A stretch of DNA of 64,000 nucleotides from Astragalus membranaceus (taxonomy: Eukaryota; Streptophyta; Magnoliopsida; Fabales; Fabaceae): NCBI GenBank assembly GCA_039519185.1, contig CM076848.1, positions 34,522,849 to 34,586,848 on the forward strand, in the 5' to 3' direction. Under the pieces are notes generated by a model, which searched no databases, was not told the origin of the DNA, and saw nothing but the letters and a program-made list of their open reading frames with translations. The translations under genes and the position numbers were made by a program. Shown one piece after another: positions 11,613 through 21,469 of this stretch (its first letter is position 1; every line of letters starts with the position of its first letter).

Positions 11613-11639
11613 ATCAATCTGTGTGACACACAGATTGAT
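11613..11639. repeat. Perfect 27-base palindrome
   Basis: ATCAATCTGTGTG and its exact reverse complement are separated by one A. Possible roles are a cruciform, a dimeric protein-binding site or a transposon remnant; none is supported further. Confidence 0.9.
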
Positions 11640-12041
11640 ACGGACAAGTTTACAGCATTCCCGTCATTGTCCTCTGCATGCAGAAGAAATTTTTCTTAAA
11701 CTTGCCTTATAATCCATTCCAATGAGAACGTCACTCTGTTCTCAACTCCCTGTCATTCTATTTTTCACACACAGAGAGAATATCTCATTCAGAGATAGAG
11801 TATGAAATACTCCATCCTTTCCAAATTATTTTTTTTATGAGAAAGAAAGCCAAAAAAAAAAACCAGAGAAAGTTACGATCTAATTCTAGCTATGCCTAAG
11901 GATCTATTGCCAATGGGTATAGGACAATGTCTATAAATATGAATTCCTTGCTCAGGGTTTGCTCAATGCTTAGCTAACCAGTCAGCACAAGAATGACCCT
12001 CTTTCAAAAAATGGTTGAAAGATAGCTGGATTAGCTGCCAA

Positions 12042-12508
12042 TCAAGATTCTTGAATGATCTTATATATATAGTCAATGGTGGGATCATAAGGGTGACAAG
12101 AAGAGACCCCTTCTTCAATCAAGGACAATGCAGTTTGAAAATCTGATTTACAAATGAGGTTATGATAACTATTATTCCAGGCCATCCTGATCCCATGAGC
12201 AATAGCTTGAAGTTCAACATTAATATTTGTGGTGATACCACAACCACTTGAAAAATCTATAATCCAATTCTCAAATTGATCTCTGAATAAAGCTCCAAAA
12301 TCTAACCTTCCTGGGTTGCTAAAGGAGTTGCCATCAACATTCAACTTGATGCAATTTTCAATGGGAGGAACTTCCTCATATGAAAAAACTTCCTCATTCC
12401 GAGTTCTCCAAAACATCCAGAGAGCTGAAACCAAGCATAAGATAGGTTGAACTATTGGGCAACCCCTCAATATGCGAAGAATAGTTTCACTAGAGGCATC
12501 ACATCTTT
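12042..12508 (-). pseudogene. LINE A RNase H domain
   Basis: An RVT_3/RNase H-like domain with visible acidic positions: KLNVDGNS (first Asp), NVELQAIAHG (Glu) and CKSDFQTAL (Asp). The upstream CDASSETILRILRGC half of the zf-RVT finger is also here. It is open from 12508 to a stop near 12042 with C-terminal motifs continuing in degraded form to about 11960. The frame entering from 14527 across the hAT element is continuous once the element and one target copy are discounted. As part of a broken LINE it is not expected to be expressed as an enzyme. Confidence 0.75.
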
Positions 12509-12891
12509 GATAAGGCCAGTGTTTTAAAACCGGCTCGGCCCGGCCGGTCGGAATGGTCGAACCGGGGACCGGGGGGGTAACCGAGCCGGTCAAGGTTTTG
12601 GATCGGCCATGCAGCGAACCGGTGTGACTCAGCCGGTTTTTGGAAAGACCAGTGACCCGGCTCGAACCGGACCGGGTTGTGCATTTTGCTTTTTTTTTAT
12701 CAAATCTTTGAACTGTAATTGGGAGGGGCCGCGCGAACGCAGGCCCCCACTAGTGATTCCCATATAGGTAAGTATGTTTCCCATTGACATACGCCTTGCT
12801 TTTATATCTCATTCTCCTCCCTGTTTCGTTCATTCTATGCGATGTAGGACTATTTGTAAACTACTTAAAACAAAAAAGACTCAAAACCCTC

Positions 12892-12963
12892 AACAAAATG
12901 CCATTAGTGGGGTTTGAACCCCTGACCTGTTGAAAGCAAATGGTGAGCGCTACCGTGAGGCTA
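12892..12963 (-). other. tRNA-like sequence inside hAT element
   Basis: On the minus strand GGTCAGGGGTTCAAACCCC resembles a tRNA T arm with a pol III B box, preceded by GGTAGCGCTCACC resembling an A-box/D-arm region. A diverged copy lies at 13795-13863 in the inner element. It does not fold into a convincing full tRNA by eye. Confidence 0.45.
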
Positions 12964-13440
12964 CCAATCTTATTGATGATATTATTTATTTCAAATATAT
13001 ATAATTGGTACATATTTTCCTAAAAGTCAAGTACGCTCATCCTCATGGCATTAGCTTGTATATATTAATATTATGTTTCAACAAACTTATTTAATATTAA
13101 GTATTTTTTTTAAAGATTTATTTAATATGATTGTTTACTTATGAAATTTGTTCAAAATATTTATTGAAGCATGATATGAACTTTTAAAATTTATTTAATA
13201 TATACCAAGCAAATAAAAATAAAATAGGCATGGTGTGTAATTTTAGCAAATTAAGTTTTACAAGTATGAAATATATAGGTCCTGAAAATTTGGGAATTTT
13301 TTATATTTTAGTAGATATAAAATAAACATAGTTATTAATTTTACACGGACGAAATTTATATTATATACTATATAGGTATTGAAAATTCTCGAAACAGAGA
13401 ACGGGTCCGAGTCATCCAGTTCCGGTTTTGGTCATGCGAC

Positions 13441-14429
13441 CAGTGTTTTAAAAACCGGCTCGACCCGGCCGGTCGGACCGGTCGAGCCGGGAACCGGGGG
13501 GTAACCGAGCCGGTCAAGGTTTTGGATCGGCCATGCAGCCAACCGGTGGGAACCGGTGTGACTCGGCCGGTTTTTGGAAAAACCGGTGACCCGGTGACCC
13601 GGCTCAAACCGGACTGGGTTGTGTATTTTGCTTTTTTTTTAATCAAATCTTTGAACTGTAATTGGGAGGGGCCGCGCGCCCCACTAGTGATTGCCATGCT
13701 TTTATATCTCATTCTCCTCCCTGTTCCGTTCATTCTATGCGATGTGGGACTATTTGTAAACTACTTAAAACAAAAGAGACTCAAAACCCTCAACAAAATG
13801 CCATTAGTGGGGTTTGAACCCCTGACCTATTGAAAGCAAATGTTGAGCGCTACCATGGGGCTACCAATCTTATTGAGAATATTATTTATTTCAAATATAT
13901 ATAATTGGTACCTCTTTTCCTAAAAGTGAAGTACGTTCATCCTCATGGCATTAGCTTGTAATATTAATATTATGTTTCAACAAACTTATTTAATATTAAG
14001 TATTTTTTTAAAGATTTATTTAATATTAAGTTGTTAACTTATGAAATTTGTTCTAAATATTTATTGAAGCATGATATGAACTTTTAAAATTTATTTAATA
14101 TATACTAAGCAAATAAAAATAAAATAGGCATAGTGTGTAATTTTAGCAAATTAAGTTTTACAAGTATGAAATATATAAGTCCTGAAAATTTGGGAATTTT
14201 TTATAGTTTAGTAGATATAAAATAAACATAGTTATTAGTTTTACAGGAACGAAATTTATATTATATACTATATAGGTATTGAAAATTCTCGAAATAGAGA
14301 CTAGGGTCCGAGTCATCCGGTTCCGGTTTTGGTCATGCGGTTCAACTGTCGACCCCTCGGTCCGACCCTTGACCCAGGTGACCCGGTACCTTCACCAATT
14401 CGGTCACCGGTCTGAGTTTTAAAACATTG
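13441..14429. mobile_element. Nonautonomous hAT element (inner copy)
   Basis: The termini are CAGTGTTTTAAAAACCGG at 13441 and, on the minus strand, CAATGTTTTAAAACTCAG ending at 14429. It is near-identical to the outer copy over most of its 989 bp. The flank after the right end begins GGTTCAAC. The left flank reads CATGCGAC where an unaltered 8-bp duplication would give CATGCGGTTCAAC; a 5-base deletion would explain the missing left copy. A tandem duplication by unequal recombination is the alternative. Confidence 0.75.
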
Positions 14430-15297
14430 GGTTCAACTGTCGACCCCTCGGACCGACCATTGACCCAGTGACCCGGTACATTCACCGAGTCGGTCACCGG
14501 TCCGAGTTTTAAAACATTGGATAAGGCTGGTCATTTGTAATGTGTCTATTAAATCTAAAATAATTAGTAGGAAGACACTCTTGCATGACAGACCAAATAA
14601 AGTGTTTAGCATTCTCAGGCGGTTTCAACCTCCAAATATATTTCCAACCATAGTTAGTACTTAGAGTAGAGGGGGTAGCCTGATCATGCAAGTGAAGGAA
14701 AATACTCTACATTTCAACTTTAGTTTCATCAGGAATTTGGGTGTATAACTTTAAAATTCCATTTTCTATCTGTGAGAACATCTTGGACATTGAGTTGAGT
14801 ACTGTCATGTATGTCAATAAGGGGGATTCTATCGCTTATTACATTTGTGCAACCACTTTTCATACCAGAAAGATATGTCTCCTTTCCCTATCTTGTAATG
14901 TAACGAGCTTTGAGTACTTCAGTAGCTTTCAGAATAGATTGCCGTGTATATGAGCCTAAGAGGCGTCTTTGCTATGATTGTTGTCGTGACCGGGATCCCT
15001 GACGTTGACGGCTCAAAAATAGTTTATTAAAGGAGTCGCCACCCAATTTATTTATAAAGGAGAAATTGAGAAAAACCTAACTAAAAGTTATTGGTCTGCG
15101 AAAACTAGGTTGGATTCGGGAGTCGGTTATGCAAAGGGAAGGGCGAAAACCTAATTTCACTACACCCCTAATACATCTGTCTTAAGACAGTTACCCTAAA
15201 TTTGATTGTGCAAATATAAATTACGAGTTTATTTGTTTTACCCAAAAATAAAATAGTAGAAAATAATAAGGACTAATTTAGAAAAGTTTAATTTTGA

Positions 15298-15740
15298 CTT
15301 GACGGGGAAGCCCCGCTCCTACGTATCCTCAGGTGCAATGAGGAACTCAAAAGTCACGTAGTTCTTTCTGAAAAAGTTTGTTGGTTGGTTGATTTTAATT
15401 TTTGAAGGGCTTTGAGATCACCAAGTTGTACAACTTAGGCGTCTTAAACCGGGATCGACAAGATGTCACATCTCAGCCAATCCCTGTTTTATATTTTTTA
15501 GAAAATAGGTGTTAAAGAAAAGAGAGTTGATTATTTGGGAAAAAAAATAATTATCTTGACGGGGAAGCCCCGCTCCTACGTATCTCCGTGTGCGGAGAAT
15601 CAAATGCTACGTAGTTTTTCTTGAAAATATTTGTTTGTTTTGTTGATTTTAATATTTTGAAGAGGTTTGAGATCACCAACTTGTACAACTCAGGCGTCTT
15701 AACCGAGTTGCGGGTTTGATAAGATGTACATCTCGATCAA
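15298..15740. repeat. Two-copy tandem repeat (about 257-bp period) in LTR U5 side
   Basis: Two copies begin GACGGGGAAGCCCCGCTCCT (about 15300 and 15558), each ending with a TACAACT(T/C)AGGCGTCTTAA block and an ACATCTC block. GGGGAAGCCCC is itself a perfect stem. Confidence 0.85.
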
Positions 15741-15769
15741 AGCCATTTTTATTGCTGTTTTAATTCACT

Positions 15770-15847
15770 TTTAGAAATAGATAACAATAATAATAATATA
15801 AATAATGATAGATAATAATAATAATAATAATAATGAAAAAGGAAAGA

Positions 15848-15878
<31 letters not shown>

Positions 15879-16020
15879 TAAATAACTATACACCTAGAAG
15901 AAATATAAATAAATAAATATATACAGAAGTAAACAAACAATAAATAAGTAATCAATAAATATGTACATAAATAAATAACGAAATAAATTATAAATAAATA
16001 AATAAATAAATACAAAACTA
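15770..16020. repeat. (AATA)n and (AAT)n low-complexity tract
   Basis: Tetra- and trinucleotide repeats interrupted by short unique text. They produce Tyr/Leu/Phe/Ile-rich open frames on the minus strand that are not genes. Confidence 0.9.
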
Positions 16021-16232
16021 ACCTCAAGCTGATGAACGCGAGGAACGCCAAATCGGACCGAGCAGTCTGACCAGGTCAACTGCGAACCGGACTGCATTGA
16101 GAATCGAAAAAACCGATTCCAAAAAATTACAAAATAATAAAAGACAGACTTTTAGCGTCTAGGGCCGCAAAGGCTAGCCCAAAAGATCACTTAATCTGCC
16201 AATGACTCCTCTCCTCAAGTCCTTGCCTCTCA

Positions 16233-16247
16233 GCCTCTTTTATAGTC
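16233..16247 (-). promoter_or_regulatory. LTR TATA box
   Basis: CTATAAAAG on the minus strand, followed downstream by a GAGGCAAGGACTTGAGG leader. Confidence 0.5.
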
Positions 16248-16302
16248 AAATGTTAGGTGGTTCTTGTTTCTCCCAAACAAAGTGGGACTAAAACAAGATA
16301 GA

Positions 16303-16670
16303 GAAAGTCATTACCGTTTTTCTCAAACCAGCCACTGTAATAGTGTGATTCCGGATTCTTTAACCGTTGGATCATCGTGGTTTTTTGGACACCAGGTTCG
16401 TGAGACATCCCTCTTCACTTTCACCGTTCGGATCTTCGAAAAGAGGTCTGAGGAGAGAGAAATTGCCTTCGCAAAAGTAGAAAAAAACAACCCCCGTTTT
16501 TCTCAAACCAGCCAGCGTGCAAGTGCGATTCTGGATTCGTTAACCGTTGGATCGTTTTCATTTTTTGCCAGAAGGTTCTTGAGACATTCATCTTCACTTT
16601 CACCGTTCGAATCGTCGAAACGAAGTCTGAAGAGAGAGAAATCACATTCGCAAAGTAGCTGCAGTTTTGG
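16303..16670. repeat. Two-copy tandem repeat (about 185-bp period) in LTR U3 side
   Basis: Each copy has CGTTTTTCTCAAACCAGCCA, TTAACCGTTGGATC, TTCACTTTCACCGTTCG and GAGAGAGAAAT in the same order. It lies upstream of the minus-strand TATA box, where LTR enhancer repeats are usual. The long open frame at 16264-16851 is a by-product. Confidence 0.85.
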
Positions 16671-17245
16671 GTATTTTGGTTTATTTTTGTATTTTTGTAA
16701 TTTTGACATTCTTGGGCCAAGTCAAGTAAATGCATGTAAATGGACACTCCTTTTTTGTAATAATAATTTTTTATTGCACCTCCCTTTTTTATTTTCTTTT
16801 GTAATTTGTATTATTTCTTATCTATTTTATTTTTTTATTTTCGTTTTTTAATTAAAGATATTGTAACAGGGAAAATAAATTAAATCTACTTTGTAATTTT
16901 TTGAATTAGCATATTTTTTTAATTTTTGTTTAACCACTAAAAAAAGTAATAATAACGCAAAATTAGTAAATTAGCGCAAAATGACCTATTCGAGGGATTA
17001 AGAATCAAATATACGCGAAAAACATATTCAATCCCATATACATTAATGAAAGGGGGAGGGCCTCCTCAAAACCTCTCTAAGCCAAAACCAAGTGGGAAAA
17101 AGACTCAGGCAGGGAAAAAGAGAACCTCAAAACGGAATAAGGTTGCTAACAATGTGAATGTCAACCCACCGTTTCTCTCCCTTCTAAGCATTGAAGTGGA
17201 TTAGACCACCACATTGAAATTGAAATAGAGGAGTATAACTTCAAT

Positions 17246-17733
17246 CTATAAACACACCAACTCCAAGTTAAGCATTTGATGCGGCTCACCATGCACGGAT
17301 TTGGCATTTGGTTCCTCGTTGTTAAAAATAGCACAATTCCTTGTAAGCCACACACTCCAACATGTTGTTAACCAGAACTTGTGTTTCGTACGCTTCGCCT
17401 TCTTCCCTTTGCATAAGCGACCACAACTAAGGAAGAAGTCAACAATATCCAAGGACATGTCGAAATCAACTCCGAGCCAAATGCCAACAAGCTGCAGCTG
17501 GCGGTCTCGCGAAAGTTTTTGCACAGCGAGCAGCTAGCCTCCTGTTTAGAATGGAGGACATTTCTGTGAGATAATTGGTCACAGACAGGCAGAGAATCAA
17601 GCAAAACACGCCATCCAAAGACCGCAACCTTCGAAGGAACAAGCGGTGTCCACAACTCCCCCAACAGACGCTGCTGAACCGAAGCAGTTGAAAGAATGTT
17701 GCTGCGGACCAGTAGCTGATATGCTGAATTCAC
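17246..17733 (-). pseudogene. LINE B zf-RVT domain
   Basis: WTPLVPSKVAVFGWRVLLDSLP is the usual zinc-binding reverse transcriptase module text, then C-X2-C (CSLCKN) and a shifted frame with FDMSLDIVDFFLSCG. An RNase H domain is not evident after it. Stops and shifts occur near 17540 and 17740. Confidence 0.65.
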
Positions 17734-17760
17734 CGTGAAACTCTTAGTCTGATCCTGCGG

Positions 17761-19742
17761 TCAAATCCATGCGTCTTCCTTCCCTCTCGTTGGCATAACC
17801 GATTGCAAAATACTGTCCAATATCTCACCTTCTGATGCGCGGACACAATCCATAAAAACCTGCCACGGTTTGTTCCAGCTCCAAGTATCTCCATGCCAAG
17901 ACCCGAAATCTGCCACTGTAACAAGTTGCTGCCCACCTCCATCAAACAATAAGGGAAAGACTTTGAGCAAAGGCTCGGTACCTAACCATTGTTCCTTCCA
18001 AAAGTTTATTAAAGCGCCATCACCCAGCATTCTTTTAAGGCACCAAGCGAACCTTCTCGGTTCCTCTAAGTTATCATCCAAAGTCACCAAGTCTCTCCCC
18101 CAAATAGAGCCAAAATTCTGGCGAGAATTGCCTACAACTGAGTCATGAATGAAGGAAGAAGCGAATTCCCCATACCTATGTCTCAACAACCGACTCCAAC
18201 TCGCATTACTATCCGTCAATGCCCTCCACTTCCATTTAGATAAAAGAGCTATATTAAATAACTCAAGATTTTTGATTCCAAGACCGCCATCTTTTTTTGA
18301 CTTGAAAACTCTATCCCAAGCCACCCAATACATTCTATTATCTCCCTCCTTAATTCCCCAAAGAAAGTCCCGTTGAATTTTAACCATCTTCTTATTAACC
18401 ACTTTCGGAGCTTTATAAAAGGAGAACATGTATAAATGGATGCTATTCAAAACGGAGTTGATGCGAGTAACCCGACCACCAATGGATAGAAAACAACCCT
18501 TCCACATTGATAATCTCTTTCTAATATCCCGCCTCGGATTAGCGCCAATCGGAATGCCCAGGAACTTGAACGGTATTGATTCCGTTCTACAAAATAGGAA
18601 GGTGGTAGCTCTTTCCAAAAAACCATCTGGAATGTTAATACCGATCAACTTGCTCTTGTGGAAATTTACCTTCAAACTGGACACAAGCTCAAAGGCACTC
18701 AACGAGGTCTTAATGCTCCATAGGTTGTCCCACGTGGCTTTACCCAACAACATGGTATCATTCGCGAATTGCAAAATTGAGAACCGGACATCATCGTTAA
18801 TATAAAAGTCTTGAAAGGAGCCAATGTCTACCGCCTTGCGCACTAAACCCGACAAACCTTCGGCAACAATGAGGAAGAGGAATGGCGACAACGGATCCCC
18901 TTGCCTCAAACCCCGGTGAGCTTTGAAGTCTTGCGTTGGGCTACCATTTACTAAAACCGACATAGAGCTAGTACACACAAGATTTTATCCAAGATATCCA
19001 TCTACGTGGGAATCCCATTCTTTGAAGCATATAAATTAAAAAACCCCCAAAATATAGAATCGTAGGCTTTCTCAAAATCAACCTTAAACAACAAACACTC
19101 TTCCTTACCCCGCTTAGCATAATCCACCACTTCATTGACAATCGCCATCCCATCAAGGATTTGTCTCGCCCCAATGAAAGCTGATTGGTGGTTAGAAATT
19201 ATACTAGACATCACTTTTTTGAGACGATTTGCCAACACTTTGGCCAAGATTTTGTATAAACACCCAATCAAACAAATAGTCCTAAATTCACCCAAACCTT
19301 GGGAATTGTCATTCTTAGGAACCAATGTAATAAAAGAGGCCGAAATTGCCTTAGGAAGAAAAGCATTCACGAAAAATTCATTAAAAAAGCCCACCACATC
19401 ATCCTTCAACAAACTCCAACAAAGCTTTATGAAATTGAAGTTAAACCCATCCGGACTCGGGCTGTTGTCACCATCACAATCCCACACACCCATCCTTGTT
19501 TCTTCCTCGGAGAAAGGTTGAATTAAAGATTCCGACTCGGACGCTGATAGTTGGTTGAAGTGAAGACCTCCTAGAGTTGGACGATTATCGTTTGGCTCGA
19601 CAAAACACTTCTCAAAATGTTGCTTAACATACAACTTCACTTCATCTACATCTTCCACTAAATCCCCGTTCTCCCTTTGAATTACGACATTGCATCTTCT
19701 TCTTCTATACCGCAAAAGAGAGTGGAAGTATTTCGAATTCAT
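17761..19742 (-). pseudogene. LINE B ORF2 reverse transcriptase
   Basis: Two minus-strand segments in different frames (19742-19002 and 18978-17761). Motifs in order: PDGFNFNFIK, ITLVPK, RTICLIGCLYKILAKVLANR, QSAFIGARQILDG, KVDFEKAYDS, the GLRQGDPLSPFLF block, and the active-site motif reading FAND instead of FADD. They are followed by KFLGIPIG and GGRVTRINSVL. The first frameshift falls just after KAYDS. Loss of one catalytic Asp, on top of the frame breaks, makes it inactive. Confidence 0.85.
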
Positions 19743-20127
19743 ATCTCATTCCTTGATCCACCTAGTTCTTGATTTTTGGGCCAACAAAGACTCTTTCACG
19801 TGAATTTCTTTCCAAAGAGCGGCAGAGACTTCTTTCCTATTCACCACAACGGCACTATCCCACCCTTCACAAAGAATATCATCTAAGGAATTCAAATCCC
19901 GAACTAAGTTATCAATATTCAAGTCTACCTTTCTGAACCTCTTTATTCCACCCTCTTAAACTTTCCTTGAGAAGTTTCAGTTTTTCCTTTATGACAAAAG
20001 CCTTGTGTCCTGAGACGCTAAGATCACTCCAACACTTTTGAACAAAGGGCAAGAAGTCGTCATGTTCCAACCATGAATTAAATAAGCGAAACGGCTTTGG
20101 ACCCCAATCTTTCGATGCTCTAAGAAC

Positions 20128-20798
20128 TCAAATAGGCGAATGATCCGAAATGTCCCGATTACCAATCCATTGACCCGTGATCCCCCAATCCGATATAAGC
20201 CCCTCTGAGATCAAAAACGTGTCTAGTCTACTCATGGACACACCATCTGAACAAAACCATGAGAACTTTTCCCCCGACACCGACACATCAACTAAATCCA
20301 TGTCCACGATGAAACTATTGAAATCATCCATCTCTGCATCTGAAGAACTTTCGTTTCTGCCCTTTCTCTCAGAAGCGCAAGATACAGCATTAAAGTCACC
20401 TACTATACACCACTCTCCATCACATAGGCTCTGTTTAGCAGCTAACAATTCATGCCAAACTCTTCTTTTCGCTACCGTAGAACAAGGAGCATATACATTG
20501 ACCACATGAACAGCTTTATCTCGAGTAACCGTGCTAATGCCAAGAAATCCAACCCCGAAAAAATGCAACGTCACCGTGCACGCACCCTCTAGCCAAGAAC
20601 ATAAAATACCACCCGACGAACCCCGAGAAGGTTGATGAATCCATTGAAAAGAAAAATTACCCCATAGAGTCCCAATCTTGCCCTCTACGTTTTCTGAATA
20701 CAAACAAAATCAAACGATCTGTAATTAATTAAAGAAGCCAAATGACGACGTTTACCTCGATCGCCCCACCCACGCATATTTAAAGATAGCAAATTCAT
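20128..20798 (-). pseudogene. LINE B ORF2 endonuclease domain
   Basis: Translation starts at ATG 20798 (MNLLSLNMRGWG, the typical APE-type endonuclease start). It runs to about 20700, where a one-base frameshift occurs after CIQ, and continues to about 20120. Catalytic-site motifs are visible: VNVYAP, IVGDFNAV, SRLDTFLIS and SDHSPI. In L1-type elements this enzyme nicks target DNA for primed reverse transcription. The frame ends at SDHSPI with a stop near 20128. Confidence 0.8.
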
Positions 20799-21462
20799 GA
20801 GGTCCTGTTATTATTCGCCCTCTTACTACACTCTGCTTCATCTCTTCTTTCGCCAGCTTCAATCAAATCAATATACTTATCATCATGCAACTTCCCTTCC
20901 ACCCCTAGGCTCTTAGCATTCTCCCAGACTTTCCTTGCCACAGACTTGCTTTGAAGGGCCCAGAATCTATTATTGCATTGAGCGATATCACCGCTAGAAA
21001 TTGACCCTCCACATAAAACCGTACCTGCAGAAAACAAAGAAGAAGGGTGAATACTATTGTCCTTGGATGGTTGCGCTACATGGTTCTTCGGGGCTGAGCG
21101 CAAAGAAACTTTTGTCAGCTCACGAGTGGCTTTCTGCAATTTCCCTGACTTCGGTTTCCTTTTCTCTCCAAGTAGTAAAACTTTCTGTTTCTTGGGCTTA
21201 ATAAGAGCCTCTTTGAAAGTTGACTTGTATGGGATTGAAGGGAGGTCTTGCGCTAAGCTAGCTATGGCCGGGCTTTCTTTGGATACTTGATGGGCCAGTC
21301 CAAGTTTGGTGGAAGGTGTGGGCCCTTACTTGTTTTGCGCAGGGTAAGGAGTTTCCTCCACGAAGCTGGCAGCTGAAGATATGGGTGAATCGCTAATTGA
21401 ATAACTTTGACCACCTTGCACCACCATAGCCCCATCATTAACGTCAAGCAAGGTAGAGTTCA
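20795..21462 (-). pseudogene. LINE B ORF1 C-terminal part
   Basis: A minus-strand open segment from 21139 ends NNNRTS-stop at 20795-20797. Upstream pieces to 21462 read in shifted frames with a stop near 21328. It is Ser/Lys/Glu-rich with no zinc knuckle visible in what remains; the usual ORF1 N-terminal domains would be in the missing 5' part. Its stop codon TGA overlaps the ATG of ORF2 (ATGA). Confidence 0.5.
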
Positions 21463-21469
21463 TGAGGTA

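Larger units (their letters stand above)
8944..11825. other. Intergenic stretch downstream of the Dof gene
   Basis: No gene recognised. It starts with a plausible Dof 3' UTR (to about 9250). It holds two short direct-repeat-flanked inserts (10500-10546 and 10559-10620) and one perfect 27-base palindrome (11613-11639), listed separately. Short open frames here (for example 9586-9780 minus, 11427-11699 plus) lack family features. Confidence 0.6.
12517..14519. mobile_element. Nonautonomous hAT element (outer copy)
   Basis: It is bounded by an 8-bp target duplication GATAAGGC (12509-12516 and 14520-14527). The left terminus is CAGTGTTTTAAAACCGG and the right terminus reads CAATGTTTTAAAACTCGG on the minus strand. 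It is 2003 bp, of which 989 bp is a second copy of the same family inserted near its right end, leaving about 1014 bp for the outer element. It is GC-rich at both ends (CCGGCCGG-type repeats) and AT-rich in the middle, with no transposase. It sits in the zf-RVT coding part of LINE A. Confidence 0.9.
11826..14981 (-). mobile_element. LINE A (L1-type non-LTR retrotransposon), 3' part, interrupted
   Basis: On the minus strand a decayed zf-RVT region (14520-14975) is followed, after a 2-kb hAT insertion, by the rest of zf-RVT and an RNase H domain (about 12040-12508). The 3' UTR ends with CTCATAAAAAAAA (T-run at about 11826-11840 on plus). The upstream part has SFWYEKW-type text and the typical tryptophan/proline pattern of the zinc-binding module. 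An EGHSCADWLAK-like C-terminal RNase H motif is near 11965-12000. A gypsy-type LTR abuts the upstream side at 14982, so the RT and endonuclease parts are not seen. Confidence 0.8.
14982..16900 (-). mobile_element. Ogre/Tat-like Ty3/gypsy LTR (minus strand)
   Basis: The minus strand has TTGACTATAAAAGAGG (TATA box, 16233-16247) and then a transcribed leader. The left end, TGTCGTGACCGGGATCCC on plus from 14982, would be the LTR 3' terminus. The text GGGTGGCGACTCC near 15035-15050 resembles sequence common around Ogre/Tat LTR ends. There are two internal tandem duplications, one on each side of the TATA box. A block of AATA repeats lies at 15770-16020. The right end and target duplication were not resolved. 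No internal coding region is present, so this is a solo LTR or fragment. Confidence 0.5.
17150..21462 (-). mobile_element. LINE B (L1-type non-LTR retrotransposon), 5'-truncated and decayed
   Basis: In minus-strand order: end of ORF1 (21462-20795), ORF2 endonuclease (20798-20120), linker with two or more breaks (20120-19742), reverse transcriptase (19742-17761), and zf-RVT (about 17733-17300). The 3' UTR probably extends to about 17040. ORF2 has several frameshifts and stops. The 5' end seems truncated near 21462. It is the longest LINE in the window. Confidence 0.85.

Noticed and set aside
12892..12963. Functional tRNA gene in the hAT element
   Set aside because: T arm is good but acceptor and anticodon stems do not pair convincingly.
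15749..16097. Minus frames rich in Tyr/Leu/Phe
   Set aside because: Translation of AATA and AAT repeats.
16264..16851. 195-codon plus frame
   Set aside because: Covers a two-copy noncoding LTR repeat; no family motif.
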